Shown here: piece by piece, positions 1 to 8,326 of the stretch | Layout of the letters: every line of letters starts with the position of its first letter | How positions within the stretch are numbered: the stretch's first letter is position 1 | Source: a virus | Length of the DNA stretch: 44,064 nucleotides | Virus record (IMG/VR): IMGVR_UViG_3300018080_004981 | Location: 1 to 44,064 of that record | Direction: 5' to 3' (one strand) | Notes under the pieces: generated by a model | What the model was told of the DNA's origin: nothing | The model's database searches: none | The model's input: the letters and a program-made list of their open reading frames with translations, nothing else | Translations under genes and position numbers: made by a program

Positions 1-126
1 AGCAGCGGCAGCCGGAGGAGCAGCGGCAGCCGGAGGAGCAGCGGCAGCCGGAGGAGCAGCGGCAGCCGGAGGAGCAGCGGCAGCCGGAGGAGCAGCGGCA
101 GCCGGAGGAGCAGCGGCAGCCGGCGG
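1..126 (-). repeat. 18-bp tandem repeat encoding PPAAAA hexapeptides
   Basis: Seven consecutive 18-bp units run from the left edge to 126. Six are identical and the innermost has one substitution (gag to gcg context). They lie in frame inside the SSB-like gene and encode Pro-Pro-Ala-Ala-Ala-Ala. The array probably continues beyond the window. A perfect nucleotide repeat is prone to copy-number slippage and to assembly collapse, so the true tail length is uncertain. Confidence 0.9.
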
Positions 127-1230
127 TGCGCCAACGGGGGAAGCACCCACCGGAGGAGCGCCCGCAGGCATACCAGCGGGAACACCGACAGGAGCACTCG
201 AAGCGTCAGGGGCAGCGTTGTAATCCGCACCGGCCTGGGACTGTTGCTGCTGTGAGACGTAGAACCGTCCCTCCTCGTACGAAAGGAGGTGAACGAAGTC
301 CGTCGGGTCCACCATAGCCGACTGGTTCTGAATGTAGGCAAGCCACGCATCGTCGTAGGCGTAGTACCGGTTGACGAACATGACGTCGTACTCCGTCTTC
401 ATCAGCGAGCCGGGCTTGCACTTCGAGGTGTCCTTGACCACAGAGAGAACCGGGAAGCCCTGATCGGTAGGGCTGAAGAAAGCGAACCCTCCTCCACCCG
501 CGACCTCAGCACTCGCCGTGTACAGGTTGAGAAGCTTTGCGTGGACCTTCTTCGGAGCGAACCAGATCTGGTGAGCGACCTGGGCCTCGTCACCCTCGTC
601 GCGCGGACGAACCCCCAAGAACTTGTCGTGGTCGAACACCATGATGACGTACTTGCTGGCGGCCTGCATGCTCCTGGCCATCTTGCGCTCGGCCGACAGG
701 ATGGGATCGTTGTCTACGTACTGCCAGTAGCCGTCCTTGGAGAGAGACTTCTTGTCGACGCCACACGACTCCCACCGGGCGTTGTACGCATCCCAGTGGC
801 GCTGCTCTTCCTCGCAAAACGCACACCGAACCGGCTGATCGAAGAGCGGTCCACAACCGAGGCTCTCCACGAGGTACTTGTTCATCTCGATGGGACAGAG
901 CACCGTGCTGTACCCGATTGTTCCATCAGGTCGAGAGAAGTTCTGGACGTTGTGCACCGGAAGCTTGAAGTAGAAGGTGTTGATGGGGTTGGACGCATCG
1001 AGCGCCACCAAACCACCTCCCGGTCCTACCATCCCGTACTTCTGAACCATCTCCGCCGTCGGGTTGAAAAGACGCCAGTAATGCGGAGAGAAGAGAGGGA
1101 CGAGGATGTTGTTGGTGTGAGTGGCACCAGCCTTGTCCGGAAGAGGCTTCCACAACTCTCTCGGGGAGGAGCCGCCCTTCTTCGACTCTGCCTCCTGCTC
1201 ACGCTGATAGGGCATAGAAAAACCGTTCAT
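1..1230 (-). CDS. Putative gp32-like single-stranded DNA-binding protein (C-terminus cut by window edge)
   Basis: The frame is open from the ATG at 1230 to position 1 with no stop, so the gene is partial (410 codons visible). It overlaps the upstream gene by ATGA. The N-terminal ~330 residues look globular. A cysteine/histidine cluster at C112, C126, C136-x2-C139 and H145 could bind zinc, as in T4 gp32. After a Gln-rich stretch near residue 335 the chain becomes Gly/Pro/Ala-rich and ends, at the edge, in at least seven PPAAAA hexapeptides. SSB proteins usually have a flexible low-complexity tail of this kind before an acidic tip, which would lie outside the window. The role, coating ssDNA at the fork, is inferred from this layout and from the replication neighbours. 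Family membership was not tested by alignment. Confidence 0.5.
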   Translation of the reverse strand, partial: MNGFSMPYQREQEAESKKGGSSPRELWKPLPDKAGATHTNNILVPLFSPHYWRLFNPTAEMVQKYGMVGPGGGLVALDASNPINTFYFKLPVHNVQNFSRPDGTIGYSTVLCPIEMNKYLVESLGCGPLFDQPVRCAFCEEEQRHWDAYNARWESCGVDKKSLSKDGYWQYVDNDPILSAERKMARSMQAASKYVIMVFDHDKFLGVRPRDEGDEAQVAHQIWFAPKKVHAKLLNLYTASAEVAGGGGFAFFSPTDQGFPVLSVVKDTSKCKPGSLMKTEYDVMFVNRYYAYDDAWLAYIQNQSAMVDPTDFVHLLSYEEGRFYVSQQQQSQAGADYNAAPDASSAPVGVPAGMPAGAPPVGASPVGAPPAAAAPPAAAAPPAAAAPPAAAAPPAAAAPPAAAAPPAAAA

Positions 1231-1880
1231 GAACTTCCTCCCATTTGCCGCATCAAGGCGGCTTCGTCGAGGGCCATTGGCCCGATGTTCCCTTTTTTGG
1301 CCATCTGCATCTTGGCGTACAGATCCAGATGGAAGGATTGGCTGTTCAGCCGGTCCGCTACCTTGTGTACGATCTCGAACTCTTCTTGAAGACGGCGCAA
1401 GGTATCCACCACCGTCTCGAAGTACCAAGCGCTCTCGCCCAGCAAGTACTTGTACATATCGGCGTAATACTCCTCTGCGGAACCCTTGTACCCCTTGCGG
1501 GATGCCAGGTTGAACGCCGCCGTACAGAACTTCATACGCTCATTATCGGACGCATCCGCAGTATAGATCTGGATGGCGGTATCCTGGATCACAGAAGCCG
1601 TCGGCTTGTTGTCGCCGTAAGAAGACAAGAGAGCCCGAGCATAGCTATTACTGTGCGCCCACCACTTCCGTGACCAGTTCTCCTTGAAGCCCTCGTACCT
1701 ACTCTTCAGACGAATCGCCAAGGCCTCCCAGTACGCCTGGATACCGGCATGCGTCTGAAGCATCTCCTCCACGTCCTCCGGGCGAAACGTGAGCATCTGC
1801 TGTACGTCCTGCTCGGGCAGGTTCTCGTTCAGAGACACCGTGACGTAACCCCCGTTGACACCTATGGAGAAGTTACCCAT
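1227..1880 (-). CDS. Unknown helical protein, possibly UvsY-like recombination mediator
   Basis: 217 residues, starting with ATG immediately after the stop of the upstream metallopeptidase-like gene and overlapping the SSB-like gene by ATGA. The sequence is mostly charged helices. A Trp/Lys-rich segment (about residues 60-80) is followed by a long heptad-like helix (about 155-200). There are no catalytic motifs. UvsY, which loads recombinase onto gp32-coated ssDNA, is a small helical protein with similar composition, and translational coupling to an SSB-like gene would suit that job. This is only a suggestion from context and general look. It could equally be another replication accessory protein. 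Confidence 0.3.
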   Translation of the reverse strand: MGNFSIGVNGGYVTVSLNENLPEQDVQQMLTFRPEDVEEMLQTHAGIQAYWEALAIRLKSRYEGFKENWSRKWWAHSNSYARALLSSYGDNKPTASVIQDTAIQIYTADASDNERMKFCTAAFNLASRKGYKGSAEEYYADMYKYLLGESAWYFETVVDTLRRLQEEFEIVHKVADRLNSQSFHLDLYAKMQMAKKGNIGPMALDEAALMRQMGGSS

Positions 1881-2531
1881 CTACTCACTGCCCTGAGAGC
1901 CGCCTTGCGGGAACTGGCCCGGCGTGAGACCCAAATTGTTGAGCCCCTGCACGTAATCCGAAGCGTCGTCCAAGCTCAGCCCCACCCCAGACGGGCCGAT
2001 GATGCCCTGCGTCCAGAACACACCGAACTTGTGCAGAACCTTCGAAAAGTCCTGGGTATCGTGCCCGAGGTTGCCATCCATGCCGGGCTTGATGTGCAGC
2101 ATCTCGTGGTAAAGCGTGATCGTCTCCAAGATATCGATCATCTTCTCGGACTCTTCGCCCGCACCGACCTTGGCACGGATGGCGCTGTCGTTGAGCGTAA
2201 TGACGTACCGGGGATCGAGAAGACTGGCTTGACTCTTCACGAAAGACGTCAGATCGAGCAACCCGGCGTGAACCAAAGAGGCGATGATGTGCCGGTAAAC
2301 AGTAGGCTGGGACTTCGAACCCACGTAGCGGCATTCCCCGAGCCACTTGCCGTTATTTACCCCTATCGCCCTTACGAATACGACGCGCTGAAGGTCGATG
2401 TGCCCCAGGTCCTCCGAAAATTTCTCGACCAACGCTTCTGCTCGATCCCGAAGAGACTCTTCGAGCACCCACCGGTCGCCCTTCGGACCCACCAGCTCCA
2501 GCACCTCGTTCAACAGATCCCGTTCTTCCAT
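1881..2531 (-). CDS. Putative phage metallopeptidase (HEXXH protein)
   Basis: 216 residues from the ATG at 2531, preceded by AGGAG at a good distance. A TTG eight codons upstream is a less likely start. A zinc-peptidase signature HEMLH lies at about residues 142-146 and is followed by a Gly/His/Asp segment (GHDTQDF, His about 157) that can supply the third ligand. This arrangement, a HELLHI-like helix then a short HDxxDF segment near the C-terminus, matches what is known of the putative phage metallopeptidase family (PhageMetallopep). Substrate unknown. The protein has no signal peptide, so it is cytoplasmic. The C-terminal ~40 residues are Gly/Leu/Gln-rich and look disordered. It sits between clamp-loader and recombination-type genes, with no clear reason from context. 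Confidence 0.6.
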   Translation of the reverse strand: MEERDLLNEVLELVGPKGDRWVLEESLRDRAEALVEKFSEDLGHIDLQRVVFVRAIGVNNGKWLGECRYVGSKSQPTVYRHIIASLVHAGLLDLTSFVKSQASLLDPRYVITLNDSAIRAKVGAGEESEKMIDILETITLYHEMLHIKPGMDGNLGHDTQDFSKVLHKFGVFWTQGIIGPSGVGLSLDDASDYVQGLNNLGLTPGQFPQGGSQGSE

Positions 2532-2718
2532 CTCTGAGACTCCTATACTCCTCAAGGGTCAATTTGCGGATCTCAAAAAACCCACAGATACGGCACCACA
2601 GCTGAAGGTGACACGCCTCGTCTGTGACCACCGTCCCTCGTACCCGGAGGAAGCGATCTTCGCAGTTCGGACACCTCTGACGATCAAACCACGAATCTCT
2701 GTACTCCTCACTTCGCAA
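2353..2718 (-). CDS. Small zinc-ribbon ORF overlapping both neighbours
   Basis: A third reading frame between the clamp loader and the metallopeptidase encodes a clear zinc ribbon: CPNC, 23 residues, CRIC (about residues 16-46 from the TTG at 2718). The TTG has AAGG upstream and overlaps the end of the clamp-loader gene by 11 bp. The frame stays open to 2353, so the last ~60 residues overlap the metallopeptidase gene out of frame for about 180 bp and read like a shadow (Arg/Gly/Ser-rich). Only the first ~60 residues look like genuine protein. Either the protein has a long non-conserved tail, or a frameshift or missing base hides the real stop. Function unknown; possibly nucleic-acid binding. 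Confidence 0.5.
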   Translation of the reverse strand: MRSEEYRDSWFDRQRCPNCEDRFLRVRGTVVTDEACHLQLWCRICGFFEIRKLTLEEYRSLRDGRTGSVERGAGAGGSEGRPVGARRVSSGSSRSVGREIFGGPGAHRPSARRIRKGDRGK

Positions 2719-3790
2719 CGCTGCATACCTTGGCCGCGAACATGCTCCAAACAACCTTGGGGTCTGGAGCGTACCGCATGAGCTGGGAAGTCTCCTCCCA
2801 CTCTCGAACCAGGTACCGAACGTCATCGAGACCTAACCTTAAATTACAAGAAAGGGACTCGTAGGGTAGCCCAGTTTTGTACGCCCCGGTATCTGCGGGG
2901 ATACCCGACAGGTAGAGCATAAAATCGTGCAGCAGCGTAGGGATTCCGTCCAAAAACAGCGTACGCAGGTCCCGACCCTCAGAGTTCCACGAACGGATTT
3001 CCTCCATGAAGACCCGGAGATTTTTCTGATCGAGGACCTCAGCCATATCACCGAACTCCTCCCTCGAAACTACCCCCACAGCCTCCTTGAGAAGGTTGAC
3101 GTCCAGAGGACCATCCCCGGAAGCGATAACCAGGGATTCCAAAATCTGCTGGGTATCCCTCAACGATCCACCGCCGAGCAGGCTCAGTCGCTCGACGAAC
3201 TCCTCCGTATGCGACTTACCTTCGGTCTGGAGAATACGCCGTACCCCCTCTGCTACCTCGGAAGAAGTGAAGGACCTCAGCGGCATCGACAGACACCGTG
3301 ACCGCAACGTGTCCGACAGCTTCTGGGGGTCTGTGGTTACGAGTAGGAAGACGGTGTTCCGAGGGGGCTCCTCTACAAGCTTCAACAAGGCTGCCTGGGC
3401 TCCTTTGGAGAGCATGTGACACTCGTCGAAAATGATCACCCGGTATCGGTGGACGATGACCTGCTTCAGCAGACCCTCTAGCTCGCGGACATCATCTACG
3501 CCGTTGTAGGTAGCAGCATCACGCTCCAGGATGGACTGGTGGCTATCGTAAAGCTCCCTACACGAGGAGCACACCCCACAGACATCCCCGGCTTGCATGA
3601 AGCTGTCGCAGTTCAAAGCCCGCGCGTACAAACGGGCCAAGGTGGTCTTCCCGGTCCCCCTGATTCCCGCAAAAAGTACCGCCCCCGGAACCCTGCCCAT
3701 CAGGATCGAGTTCACCAGGATGCGCACAGACACCGGCTGTCCGATGACCTCTGAGAATGACCGAGGACGGTACTTGATCGAGAACTGCAT
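2708..3790 (-). CDS. dnaX: DNA polymerase III gamma/tau-like clamp loader ATPase
   Basis: 360 residues from the ATG at 3790, one base after the upstream stop. The open frame extends further upstream, but that part is out-of-frame shadow. N-terminal KYRP box (about 6-9) typical of gamma/tau and RFC. Walker A GIRGTGKT (42-49). Zinc module C61, C71, C74, C77. Walker B with DECH (122-125). Sensor 1 threonines near 152 and an SRC motif (164-166) carrying the arginine finger. All the AAA+ clamp-loader residues are present, so it should hydrolyse ATP to open and load the clamp encoded at 9028-10176. It is short (no tau extension). No delta or delta-prime gene was recognised, so it may act as a homo-oligomer or with host subunits. 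Confidence 0.9.
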   Translation of the reverse strand: MQFSIKYRPRSFSEVIGQPVSVRILVNSILMGRVPGAVLFAGIRGTGKTTLARLYARALNCDSFMQAGDVCGVCSSCRELYDSHQSILERDAATYNGVDDVRELEGLLKQVIVHRYRVIIFDECHMLSKGAQAALLKLVEEPPRNTVFLLVTTDPQKLSDTLRSRCLSMPLRSFTSSEVAEGVRRILQTEGKSHTEEFVERLSLLGGGSLRDTQQILESLVIASGDGPLDVNLLKEAVGVVSREEFGDMAEVLDQKNLRVFMEEIRSWNSEGRDLRTLFLDGIPTLLHDFMLYLSGIPADTGAYKTGLPYESLSCNLRLGLDDVRYLVREWEETSQLMRYAPDPKVVWSMFAAKVCSVAK

Positions 3791-3791
3791 G

Positions 3792-4715
3792 CTACTTGTA
3801 GTAGGAGAGGTCCCTCTCGTAGAACTCCTTGAACGCCTGCTTGATACGCACCACCCGAGGAGTCTTGTTCTCAGGCTTACCCCAACCCCAGTTGCCGAAC
3901 TTGGACCGGTTGACGCGCTTCCACGCCTCCACGAAGACCTGCTCCGGCCAATCACCGATGCGCTTCTTGGAGTTCTGGAACAGCCGATAGGCCGCAGCAG
4001 GGTTGTTCTGCCACAGGTTCAAGAAGAGGGCCACGCAGCCGCTCGACCACCCCGCCTCCTGGTCCGCCATGACCAGATCATTGATCGTAGCTCCCCCAAG
4101 AGGGCTACGGGGGTGTTGCATCTGGCGTGAGAACTCCTGCTCCGCGAAATGGGCCTGGGCAGCGGCCATCCCGAACGCACAACCCATATCCGCGAACAGA
4201 CGAGCGAGACGGAGAGCGAACCGCTTCTGGCTCTGGAAGCTGTCCGGGTGCGCAACACGACCCATGCAGATGTCGACGATCTTCTTCTTCTGGGCTTTCT
4301 TACGAGGATCGAGCACCTGCGCTTGAACGCCCCCAGGTACCCACACGAACTTACCCCCAGTGATCCTGAAACCGAACTGCTCGAACTTCTGGCAACCAGT
4401 CTCTTCGTCACAGCAGATCACGTCGAAGAGGGTATCGTGATCGTCCTCCGCACCGTCAAAGTCGTAACAAGGGATCGACTTGAGGCTCTCCAGGAACTTC
4501 TGGAGTCGACCGCTCGTGAACGTCCACTGCATGAACCCAAAGGTGACTCCGGTCTCGTCATACATGACCACAGTGTCGTGCGCGCCCTCACACCGAGCCA
4601 CGACACCGAGAACACGCTGCATCGGGGTAAGAGGCCCCGGAGGGTCGTAAAGGTTCTCCCCTCGTACACGAGGGCCTCCCCCGTCCTTCCACTTCACCCA
4701 CGTCGCCTTAGCCAT
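3792..4715 (-). CDS. Putative lysozyme-like peptidoglycan hydrolase
   Basis: 307 residues. The ATG overlaps the upstream zinc-finger gene by 8 bp. Around residues 40-75 it shows a pattern seen in lysozyme-like muramidase/transglycosylase domains: a Cys-Glu-Gly near residue 43, a Tyr-Asp turn, then TFGFMQWTF, where Glu would be the general acid and the Gly/Gln/Trp segment lines the cleft. The C-terminal half is rich in Trp, Asn and Lys. There is no signal peptide or transmembrane segment, so release would need a holin or another route. Its position inside the replication block, between a clamp loader and a zinc-finger protein, is odd for an endolysin and lowers confidence. A structural or unrelated helical protein remains possible. 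Confidence 0.4.
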   Translation of the reverse strand: MAKATWVKWKDGGGPRVRGENLYDPPGPLTPMQRVLGVVARCEGAHDTVVMYDETGVTFGFMQWTFTSGRLQKFLESLKSIPCYDFDGAEDDHDTLFDVICCDEETGCQKFEQFGFRITGGKFVWVPGGVQAQVLDPRKKAQKKKIVDICMGRVAHPDSFQSQKRFALRLARLFADMGCAFGMAAAQAHFAEQEFSRQMQHPRSPLGGATINDLVMADQEAGWSSGCVALFLNLWQNNPAAAYRLFQNSKKRIGDWPEQVFVEAWKRVNRSKFGNWGWGKPENKTPRVVRIKQAFKEFYERDLSYYK

Positions 4716-5532
4716 TGGAGGACCCCTTCTTCTTCGTGGCCTTCTTCTTCGTGGCCTTCTTCCCGTCCACCAGCAACGGCACCTTGCGCGTAGCGACCTT
4801 CTTCTTCGCGACCTTCTTCTTCGCGACCTTCTTCTTCGCGACCTTCTTCTTCGCGACCTTCTTCTTCGCGACCTTCTTCTTCGCGACCTTCTTCTCGTGC
4901 ACCCGCATGTGAGCCTTCAATCCAGCGGCAGACTTAGCCTTGAAACCACAAACGGGGCAACGGAGGGCCTTATCGGTCTCGATGGCCTCCTCGGCGGCCT
5001 TGCGCTTAGACCGGAAAGCGTCGTCTCCCGTGTATTCGCACTTCGTCTCCCTGTGGAGGTTGAAGTCGTCCTCGTCACGGAAACCGAGACCGCAATCGGG
5101 ACACCAGAAGGGGATCTCATCCTCGGGAGCCGTAGAACGCTCCGGACGGAGTCCCTTCTTCTTCTGCATGAAGTACTGCAACCGCTCCATGAGCATCCGG
5201 TAGGACGTGTAGGAGGTACCATCCCGGTCGGTGAGGACGTCCCGGATAGAACGACGCATCACGGATAGGTCAAAGAGATTCTCCTTCAAGAACGTCAAGA
5301 CCCCCAAAATGGAACGCACGTTGTGCCGGCGAGCACGAGCCGACGCCAAAGCCCTCTCGTGGAACCGGATCTGTCCCTCCAGCTCCGCGTCTTCCTCTCG
5401 AAAAGACTCCAAGATGAGATCGAACTTCGTCAAGACAGCGCCCTTGAAGTCGTTGCTGGACCCAAAAACTTCCTCAGCCATCTTTGCGTGAACGTCCTCG
5501 ACGTCCAAGTTCTTCTTCTTCGATTCAGTCAT
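4708..5532 (-). CDS. C2H2 zinc-finger protein with lysine-rich histone-like tail
   Basis: 274 residues from the ATG at 5532, which has a strong GGAGGAGAGG just upstream. The N-terminal 125 residues are helical and charged. Two zinc fingers follow: CPDC...H...C (about 144-165) and a classical C2H2 finger CPVC...H...H (192-212). The last 60 residues are almost pure Lys/Val/Ala with six KKVAK units and two TKKKA-type units. The tail resembles bacterial histone H1-like C-termini and should bind DNA non-specifically. Sequence specificity of the fingers is unknown. A role in compacting or marking phage DNA, or as a transcription factor, is inference. It follows the DNA polymerase gene by 10 bp, so it is probably co-expressed with it. 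Confidence 0.65.
   Translation of the reverse strand: MTESKKKNLDVEDVHAKMAEEVFGSSNDFKGAVLTKFDLILESFREEDAELEGQIRFHERALASARARRHNVRSILGVLTFLKENLFDLSVMRRSIRDVLTDRDGTSYTSYRMLMERLQYFMQKKKGLRPERSTAPEDEIPFWCPDCGLGFRDEDDFNLHRETKCEYTGDDAFRSKRKAAEEAIETDKALRCPVCGFKAKSAAGLKAHMRVHEKKVAKKKVAKKKVAKKKVAKKKVAKKKVAKKKVATRKVPLLVDGKKATKKKATKKKGSSNG
4793..4897 (-). repeat. 15-bp tandem repeat encoding the KKVAK tail
   Basis: Seven 15-bp units starting with gcgacc on the plus strand occur at 15-bp spacing. The outer one or two are imperfect. They encode the lysine-rich tail of the zinc-finger protein. The repeat is coding and not a regulatory or CRISPR array. Confidence 0.9.
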
Positions 5533-5542
5533 CCTCTCCTCC

Positions 5543-7750
5543 TTACACAGCGTCTTCTTGGATGTGCTTGTCACTCCAACGCTGCACAATTTCAGTGTCC
5601 ACCAACAACGGTACCCGGAACTGTGTCATCTCTCTGAGCCGGACAGTCATCGCGTCATCCATGATCGCGCACACCTGATCGATGCAAGAAGTATGGGCGT
5701 ACACTACCAATTCATCGTGGATATGCAAAATAGGTGCTGCGGGCAACTCGTGACGATGGATCTCCTGGTTGATCCAGACCAGCGATAAGGAAGCCATGTC
5801 CACGGCAGTACCCTGAATAGGGCTGTTGACGGATTGACGCAGCGCGCGACCCACCTTGCCCTTCACGTAGCGAGCTTCCCTGTTGATGACGCACGAGTGG
5901 AGATGCGGGCACGCCTTGCACTTCTCGAACTGCCTGCTCTTGACTGCCCGCATGTGATCACGAAGCTGCTCGGTAGTGATCTGATAGAGTTCCTGAGGAT
6001 CGATGCCAAGCCATAGTGGGTACGGGCCGTCCTTGTAGCACGGAGGACGCGACTCCCACTTGGGAGCGGCTACGGTAGGCGGTACCTGTAGTTGAGCATC
6101 GGGAAGATGACGTCTACGCCCAAACAGGTTGTTCACGTACCCGTAAGCCTTAACGAACGCGTGCGTATCATCGATCCATTGACGAAGCACAGGGGCTGCC
6201 CCGAAGTAGTCGTCGTTTATAAGAGTGTGTGCCTCATCAGGGGTCATCCCGAGCCTCTCCGCCAAGGAGAACTCGCTCTGCCCGTAAATGATACCGAAGT
6301 TGACCGTCTTGGCCTTGGAGCGATCCGCCTTATGCTGCCGCTTCACCTCCTCGGGTGAGAGATTCGGATGCCAGATCTTGGCAGCCATGGCCGCGTGCAT
6401 GTCGTGCCCTGCGTTGAAACCATCGATCCAGACCGGCTCTCCTGATAAGTGAGCAGCCACCCGCAATTCGATCTGGGAGAAATCCTTGAAGATCAACCTG
6501 TAGTCATCCGCAGCGCACCACATCGACTTCACGATCAAGCCGCCGTTCTCTGGTCTGGGCAACGTGGTGAGGTTCGGGTCGGCGCACTTCAGACGCCCAG
6601 TAGCAGAATCCATCCAGAACGTAGGGTGGACCCACCCCACTCGACCTCCATTGGTGACCTCCTCCACCTTGTCGAGAGCCGCCTCCGCGTACAAACCGTG
6701 GATCTGCTGCGCTCTACGGAAATTGAGCAAAGGTTCTCGAATAGGGTGCTCAAGACCCTTCAAGGCGTCTGCATCGGTAACCCACTCCTTATGCTTGTTC
6801 TTCTTCCCTGGCAGACCCAGCGTTTCGAAAAGCATCTGACCGAGCTGCTTGGGTGAACCCACGTTGAACTTCGCCCCGCACATCTGGTGTACCGCTCGCT
6901 CAGAATCCAGGAGAACCTTCGCCTGCTCGTTGAGAACCTGACGCGCCACCTTGAGGTCGAGCGGAACCCCGTGCAGCTCCATCAAGGTCAGCGTGTGCTG
7001 GAGCGGCATGATGAGATTGTTGAAAACCCACGTCAGCCCCTCTTCCTCCAGCATGGGCGTGAAAACGAACTTGAGAGCCAACGTGAGGTCGGCATCAGCA
7101 CAAGCGTAGGGGTATAGGACCTTCAACGGCACCTTGGAGTACCGCTTCATGTGCTGATCGTAGAACTGGAGAGCCTGCTGGAGGTCGTCCTTGAAGTAGC
7201 TAGCCCCTTGAGACAGGTACGCGTCCGAAATACCGAGCTTGATCACCTTTCCGTCGACGGAGAAATCGGACTTCAGCGCGTGAGAAGACACCAGCCGCTC
7301 CTCGTCGAGAAGAGCGTGAGCGAGCATGGTGTCGAACGTCAAGTTCCTAGTGTGGATGCCCATCAGAGCGGCTAGCTGCCGAACATCGAACTTTCCGTTA
7401 TGGGCGACCTTGGGAATGTCGGTCTCCAAGATCTCCTTGAGGGACCCCTCGGCGTTTTGTTGACGAGCACCCCAGTACGGGCCGTCGTCGGAACGACTCA
7501 CCGGGACGTATGCCGCCGTACCCGCTTCCCACGGAAGTGCCTGGGTACGGCCCCATGCGAACGAGATGCCCGCTACGCGGTGAACAAAGTCTTCGGGAAG
7601 CTTCTTCTTACCCTTCCAGGTAGGGTGGTTGGTCTCGATGTCGAAAGCGAATTCAGCAGAACGCCCCAACTCCTCAAGAAGCCATGACAACTTCTTGGGG
7701 GTGTCGACGAGGTGGTAAGAAGGGGGCGCCTCTACCTTCGAGAAGAACAT
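5543..7750 (-). CDS. polA: Family A DNA polymerase with 3'-5' proofreading exonuclease
   Basis: 735 residues; the ATG directly follows the stop of the upstream gene. The exonuclease domain is intact: D37/E39 (FDIET), N118...D122 (HNGKFD) and an acidic ExoIII motif near 219-221. Polymerase motif A is DFSQIELR (D423). Motif B has R477, K481 and NFGIIYG. Motif C is HDE (678-680). There is no 5'-3' exonuclease domain; that activity is encoded separately at 18764-20308. Between the GRRR-LPDA segment (about 544-551) and NSPIQGTAVDM (about 642) there are ~80 extra residues with C611-x2-C614-x5-C620, a likely structured or metal-binding insertion in the fingers. It should be the phage replicative polymerase, presumably tethered to the clamp. 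Confidence 0.95.
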   Translation of the reverse strand: MFFSKVEAPPSYHLVDTPKKLSWLLEELGRSAEFAFDIETNHPTWKGKKKLPEDFVHRVAGISFAWGRTQALPWEAGTAAYVPVSRSDDGPYWGARQQNAEGSLKEILETDIPKVAHNGKFDVRQLAALMGIHTRNLTFDTMLAHALLDEERLVSSHALKSDFSVDGKVIKLGISDAYLSQGASYFKDDLQQALQFYDQHMKRYSKVPLKVLYPYACADADLTLALKFVFTPMLEEEGLTWVFNNLIMPLQHTLTLMELHGVPLDLKVARQVLNEQAKVLLDSERAVHQMCGAKFNVGSPKQLGQMLFETLGLPGKKNKHKEWVTDADALKGLEHPIREPLLNFRRAQQIHGLYAEAALDKVEEVTNGGRVGWVHPTFWMDSATGRLKCADPNLTTLPRPENGGLIVKSMWCAADDYRLIFKDFSQIELRVAAHLSGEPVWIDGFNAGHDMHAAMAAKIWHPNLSPEEVKRQHKADRSKAKTVNFGIIYGQSEFSLAERLGMTPDEAHTLINDDYFGAAPVLRQWIDDTHAFVKAYGYVNNLFGRRRHLPDAQLQVPPTVAAPKWESRPPCYKDGPYPLWLGIDPQELYQITTEQLRDHMRAVKSRQFEKCKACPHLHSCVINREARYVKGKVGRALRQSVNSPIQGTAVDMASLSLVWINQEIHRHELPAAPILHIHDELVVYAHTSCIDQVCAIMDDAMTVRLREMTQFRVPLLVDTEIVQRWSDKHIQEDAV

Positions 7751-8326
7751 CTACCACCTCCGCGCAGAAGCAGACGTGCTGTCACCCCAGTTGTCGCGCA
7801 CGTACATCCACGCCCGGAGCAACACGATGATGAGATCACGGAGGTCCCGTTGCTGGATGAAGAACTCCCTCTCCCGATCTCCCGCTCCGTTAACGTACTC
7901 CCTCCAGCAACACACCGAGAAGGAGGTCACCTCTCCTTCCTCGGTGGCCACAAGCTCCGCGACCACCGACCCTTTGCTGAACTCCTTGAGAGACGTAACG
8001 TCCTGCATGACCGCAGAGGGCTCAAGCTCCTTGAGACCTGAGCAGGAGCTGCCGGACATCTCCGGCACTTCACGTGCGCCGTCACCGTCACGCATCTCCT
8101 TGTGACGCTCAGAGATGTAGGTCATCGCTTCCACGACCGACATCACCATCAACGGTATATTGGGTACTCGGGTGAACGGAGAAAAGTACCGGACAGTACC
8201 CTCTACACACTCCGTGGCGCACACGACATCAAAGAACACCTTCTGCGCCGACCCTACGTACTTGTGGTAGACCTCGACAACCACCCCCGAATCACCAAAC
8301 TCAGCGACTTTCACAGAATCCACCAT
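7751..8326 (-). CDS. Protein of unknown function
   Basis: 191 residues. The ATG overlaps the upstream stop as TGATG and the gene ends right at the polymerase start codon. N-terminal half: beta-rich (about 1-50). Then a helix with Met/Thr/Ile (about 58-78) and an acidic Ser/Gly linker (about 80-110). The C-terminal half is beta then a strongly hydrophobic/basic helix (about 160-180). No motif recognised. Tight coupling to the polymerase suggests a replication accessory role, but nothing in the sequence proves it. Confidence 0.75.
   Translation of the reverse strand: MVDSVKVAEFGDSGVVVEVYHKYVGSAQKVFFDVVCATECVEGTVRYFSPFTRVPNIPLMVMSVVEAMTYISERHKEMRDGDGAREVPEMSGSSCSGLKELEPSAVMQDVTSLKEFSKGSVVAELVATEEGEVTSFSVCCWREYVNGAGDREREFFIQQRDLRDLIIVLLRAWMYVRDNWGDSTSASARRW

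Noticed and set aside
1-126. Direct repeats considered as a CRISPR array
   Set aside because: Units are contiguous 18-mers with no spacers and are in frame in a coding region.
289-1389. 366-residue ORF on the plus strand
   Set aside because: Antisense to the SSB-like gene and its neighbour; long only because the codon bias on the other strand avoids stops.
3791-3955. N-terminal extension of the clamp-loader frame
   Set aside because: Ser/Arg-rich out-of-frame sequence of the upstream gene; the KYRP-containing start at 3790 fits the family.
4793-4897. Direct repeats considered as iterons of a replication origin
   Set aside because: They lie in frame in a lysine-rich tail and encode KKVAK units.
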